In this document: piece by piece, positions 61,214 to 64,000 of the stretch | Numbering within the stretch: position 1 is the first letter of the stretch | Layout of the letters: each line of letters begins with the position of its first letter | From: Massilia eurypsychrophila | GTDB taxonomy: Bacteria; Pseudomonadota; Gammaproteobacteria; Burkholderiales; Burkholderiaceae_D | Assembly (NCBI RefSeq): GCF_002760655.1 | Contig: NZ_PDOC01000005.1 | Span: forward strand, 186,001 to 250,000 | Direction: 5' to 3' | Length of the DNA: 64,000 nucleotides | The notes under the pieces: model-generated | Database searches by the model: none | Seen by the model: only the letters and a program-made list of their open reading frames with translations | What the model was told of the DNA's origin: nothing | Translations under genes and position numbers: made by a program

Positions 61214-63301
61214 TCAGCTGTTGAAGCCCTTGCCTTCGGCAGCAAGCTTGACCAGCAGCGGCGCCGGCGTCCAGGCGTCGCCATGGCGGCCCTTGGCGTA
61301 CTTTTCCATCGCAATCAGCACGTTGAACAGGCCGACCGTGTCGGCGTAGAACATCGGGCCGCCGCGATACACCGGAAAGCCGTAGCCGGTCAGGTACACC
61401 ATGTCGATGTCGGACGCGCGCATGGCGATACCTTCTTCGAGAATGCGTGCACCCTCGTTGACCAGCGAATACACGAGCCGCTCGACGATTTCCTGGTCGG
61501 AAATCTTGCGCCGCTCGACGCCGATGTCGGCCGAATGCTTGACGATCATCTCGTTGACGGCCTGGTTGGCGTACGCCTTGCGGTCACCCGCCTTGTAGTC
61601 GTACCAGCCGGCGCCGGTCTTCTGGCCGAAACGCCCCATCTCGCACAGCAAATCGGCCGTCTTCGAGTAAACGATTTCCGGCTTCTCGACGTAGCGCCGC
61701 TTGCGGATGTACCAGCCGATGTCGTTGCCAGCCAGGTCGCCCATGCGGAACGGACCCATCGCAAAACCGAATTTTTCCACCGCCTTGTCGACCTGCTCCG
61801 GCAGGCAGCCTTCTTCCAGCAGAAAGCCGGCCTGGCGGCTGTATTGCTCGATCATGCGGTTGCCGATGAAGCCGTCGCACACACCCGACACGACGCCGGT
61901 TTTCTTCAGCTTCTTCGACAGCGCCAGGGTGGTGGCCAGCACGTCCTTGCCGGTGGCCTTGCCGCGCACGATCTCCAGCAACTTCATCACGTTGGCCGGG
62001 CTGAAGAAGTGGGTGCCGATGACGTCCTGCGGCCGCCTGGTAAAACCGGCGATCTGGTCGACATCGAGCGTCGACGTGTTCGACGCCAGGATCGCGCCCG
62101 GCTTCATCACTTCGTCGAGCTGCGTGAAGACGGTTTCCTTGACGCCCATGTCCTCGAACACTGCCTCGACGACAATGTCGGCCTGCGCAATGTCGGCGTA
62201 CGACAAGGTGCCGCTGATCAGGCCAACGCGCTGGTCGAACTTCTCCTGCGTCAGCTTGCCCTTCTTCATCGTGTTTTCGTAGTTCTTGCGGATCGTCGCG
62301 ATACCCTTGTCGAGCGCTTCCTGCTTGGTTTCGAGCAGCACGACCGGGATGCCGGCGTTGACGAAATTCATCGCGATGCCGCCGCCCATGGTGCCGGCGC
62401 CAATCACGGCGGCCTGGCGGATCTCGCGCGTTGGCGTGTCGGCCGGCACGTCGGGAACCTTGCTGGCGACGCGCTCGGCAAAGAACGCGTGGCGCAGCGC
62501 CTTCGATTCCGGCGTCTGGATCAAGTGCAGGAAACGCTCGCGCTCGAACTTGATGCCGTCTTCAAACTTGTGGGTAACCGATGCGGCCACCGTTTCAACG
62601 CACTCGATCGGCGCCGGAAACGCGCCGGACATCGCCTTGACGGTGTTGCGGGTAAATTGCAGGAAGGCTTCGTGGTTTGGATAGTGAACCTTGCGGTCGC
62701 GCACTTTTGGCAGCGGACGCACATCGGCCACGTTGTTGGCAAAGGCGATTGCCGACGCCAGCAGGTCGGACCCGGTGGCGAACACTTCATCGAACAGCGC
62801 GGTGTCGGCCAGCTTTTCCGACAGGATCGGGGTGCCGGAGACGATCATGTTGATCGCCTTTTCCAGCCCGATCATGCGCGGCAGGCGCTGCGTGCCGCCG
62901 GCGCCAGGCAGCAAGCCGAGCTTGACTTCCGGCAGCGCGATCTGCGCCCCTGGCAGTGCCACGCGGTAGTTGCAGCCGAGCGCCAGTTCCAGCCCGCCGC
63001 CCATGCAGACCGAATGGATGGCGGCCACCACCGGCTTGGCCGAGTTTTCGACGACGTTGATGAGCGTGTGCAGAGTCGGCTCGGTCAGCGCTTTCGGCGA
63101 ATTGAATTCCTTGATGTCGGCGCCGCCGGAAAACGCCTTGCCGGCACCGGTAATGACGATTGCCTTGACGGCGGCGTCGGCCTGGGCTTTGCGCAGCCCT
63201 TCCACGGCCGCGGTGCGCGTGGCAAGTCCCAGTCCATTGACCGGCGGATTGTTCAATGTAATGACGGCGACACTGCCATTGACCACGTAATCGGCGCTCA
63301 T
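61214..63301 (-). CDS. Bifunctional enoyl-CoA hydratase/3-hydroxyacyl-CoA dehydrogenase
   Basis: The 695-residue enzyme has an N-terminal crotonase domain (about 1-190; GGGLELALGCNYRV, catalytic Glu in ALPEVKLGLLPGAGG). A 3-hydroxyacyl-CoA dehydrogenase follows with NAD motif VIGAGTMGGGIA (about 296-307), the catalytic HFFSPANVMKLLE and two C-terminal helical domains. This is the FadJ/FadB alpha-subunit layout in a soluble 700-residue form. It performs hydration and NAD-dependent oxidation in beta-oxidation. It lies in the same gene group as the thiolase and acyl-CoA dehydrogenase. Confidence 0.94.
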   Translation of the reverse strand: MSADYVVNGSVAVITLNNPPVNGLGLATRTAAVEGLRKAQADAAVKAIVITGAGKAFSGGADIKEFNSPKALTEPTLHTLINVVENSAKPVVAAIHSVCMGGGLELALGCNYRVALPGAQIALPEVKLGLLPGAGGTQRLPRMIGLEKAINMIVSGTPILSEKLADTALFDEVFATGSDLLASAIAFANNVADVRPLPKVRDRKVHYPNHEAFLQFTRNTVKAMSGAFPAPIECVETVAASVTHKFEDGIKFERERFLHLIQTPESKALRHAFFAERVASKVPDVPADTPTREIRQAAVIGAGTMGGGIAMNFVNAGIPVVLLETKQEALDKGIATIRKNYENTMKKGKLTQEKFDQRVGLISGTLSYADIAQADIVVEAVFEDMGVKETVFTQLDEVMKPGAILASNTSTLDVDQIAGFTRRPQDVIGTHFFSPANVMKLLEIVRGKATGKDVLATTLALSKKLKKTGVVSGVCDGFIGNRMIEQYSRQAGFLLEEGCLPEQVDKAVEKFGFAMGPFRMGDLAGNDIGWYIRKRRYVEKPEIVYSKTADLLCEMGRFGQKTGAGWYDYKAGDRKAYANQAVNEMIVKHSADIGVERRKISDQEIVERLVYSLVNEGARILEEGIAMRASDIDMVYLTGYGFPVYRGGPMFYADTVGLFNVLIAMEKYAKGRHGDAWTPAPLLVKLAAEGKGFNS

Positions 63302-63437
63302 GTTTATTCCTTTGATAGTTAGACCAGCAATTCTCTACTATATCCCATAATAGTACGGTCGTTTTATTTTTATATGCGTGCCGCACTGCTCTATCGAGCT
63401 CGGCAGGATTTCGTCGCCTCCGCGGCAACGACGTCGT

Positions 63438-64000
63438 TCAGACTTCGAGCCACTCCTTGCGCACGTTGTCATCGCCACGCAGTTGTTCGGGCGTGCCCTC
63501 GAACACGATCGCGCCGTGCCCCATCACGTACACGCGTGCCGAGATATCGAGCGCGATCGCCAGCTTCTGTTCCACCAGCAGCACCGACACGCCCTTCTCC
63601 TTCAGCGCCAGCAGGTACTCGGCCACCAGCGCCACGATCTTCGGCGCCAGTCCCTCGGTCGGCTCGTCGATCATGATCAGGTCCGGGTCGCCCATCAGGC
63701 TGCGGCACAGTGTCAGCATCTGTTGCTCGCCGCCCGACAGCACGCCGGCGGCCACCGCGCGCCGCTCTTCGAGCCGCGGAAACATGCGGTACATGTCGGC
63801 CAGCGACCAGCGCCCGCCGCCGCCGGCTTTCTTCTGGCCGAGCACCAGGTTCTGTTCGACCGTCAGGGTAGGAAATATATCGCGATTTTCCGGCACGTAG
63901 GCAACGCCCTTGTGCGCAATCTGGAACGCCTTCAGCCCCAGCAGCTCGCCACCCCTGAAACGCACCGAGCCGGTGGCACTGACCTGCCCCATCACCGCCT
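63438..64000 (-). CDS. livF: Branched-chain amino acid-type ABC transporter ATPase LivF (5' end outside window)
   Basis: The visible part holds YVPENRDIFPTLTVEQNL (Q-loop region), LSGGEQQMLTLCRSLM (ABC signature), LIMIDEPTEGLAPKI (Walker B) and LLVEQK with the switch region. Walker A and the first ~45 residues lie beyond 64000. LivF-like ATPases energise uptake of branched-chain amino acids or other carboxylates. Beside beta-oxidation genes the substrate may be an acid other than an amino acid. Confidence 0.9.
   Translation of the reverse strand, partial: AVMGQVSATGSVRFRGGELLGLKAFQIAHKGVAYVPENRDIFPTLTVEQNLVLGQKKAGGGGRWSLADMYRMFPRLEERRAVAAGVLSGGEQQMLTLCRSLMGDPDLIMIDEPTEGLAPKIVALVAEYLLALKEKGVSVLLVEQKLAIALDISARVYVMGHGAIVFEGTPEQLRGDDNVRKEWLEV

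Noticed and set aside
61169-63322. 717-codon frame antisense to the bifunctional beta-oxidation gene
   Set aside because: Opposite strand of a gene with complete catalytic motifs; no recognisable domain.
1-64000. tRNA, rRNA, CRISPR arrays and complete insertion sequences
   Set aside because: None recognised by eye on either strand; the repeats seen are inverted REP-like units without regular spacers.

Overview
The window reads as a chromosomal segment of a high-GC betaproteobacterium, most likely Burkholderiales, family Oxalobacteraceae, close to Massilia/Telluria. That placement is an inference. It rests on the codon bias, the Burkholderiales-type housekeeping order ygfZ-mltG-tmk-holB-pilZ-tatD, the DUF4936 and DUF6139 families, a PEP-CTERM exosortase substrate and the REP-like repeats. 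No tRNA, rRNA, CRISPR array or complete insertion sequence was recognised.

Layout. Positions 1-6757 hold the end of a type VI secretion cluster (tssK partial, tssL, tssM, tagF), every junction overlapping or touching. A large GGDEF-EAL c-di-GMP protein follows (7348-9222, minus). At 9683-13638 (minus) a tight four-gene operon encodes a FecR-domain protein, a c-heme (DUF3365) HAMP membrane sensor, a Ser/Thr kinase and a PP2C phosphatase. The last two are plausible partners of TagF in threonine-phosphorylation control of the secretion system. Positions 13896-16338 carry an acyl-CoA synthetase and an enoyl-CoA hydratase. Next comes one frame made of two PEP-CTERM proteins fused head to tail (16325-17854).

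Positions 18-31.2 kb form a stress and osmotic region: a clan-A glycosidase, a DUF326 Cys-rich protein, a DUF2892 protein, a rhodanese and GNAT pair flanked by a broken MocR regulator and an ETHE1-like remnant, Hsp20, a flavodoxin-fold oxidoreductase, a Met/His-rich lipoprotein and two tiny membrane peptides. Its centre is a five-gene, translationally coupled operon (31209 down to 24770): bifunctional glucosylglycerol-phosphate synthase/phosphatase-like enzyme, PfkB kinase, GH4 glycosidase, LmbE-like deacetylase and an MscS channel. This is the best candidate here for an undescribed pathway: make, remodel, recycle and vent a glycoside osmolyte.

Positions 31.4-33.0 kb are a scar: two LysR fragments around an XRE regulator whose AbiEii-type toxin partner has lost its catalytic part. 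After an MFS exporter comes a nitric oxide reductase operon, norC-norB-norQ-norD (39522 down to 34406), with a NorC carrying a second cytochrome c domain and an upstream 39-residue membrane protein. Positions 39.7-40.8 kb contain no intact gene.

Positions 40.8-50.9 kb are mostly housekeeping genes plus a PRMT-like methyltransferase and an ankyrin protein. Positions 50.9-64 kb are fatty-acid beta-oxidation (two SDRs, Dabb protein, acyl-CoA dehydrogenase, thiolase, bifunctional hydratase/3-hydroxyacyl-CoA dehydrogenase) with an MHS-type transporter, a LivF-type ATPase cut by the window end, a DUF4394 lipoprotein and clusters of inverted 16-bp repeats.
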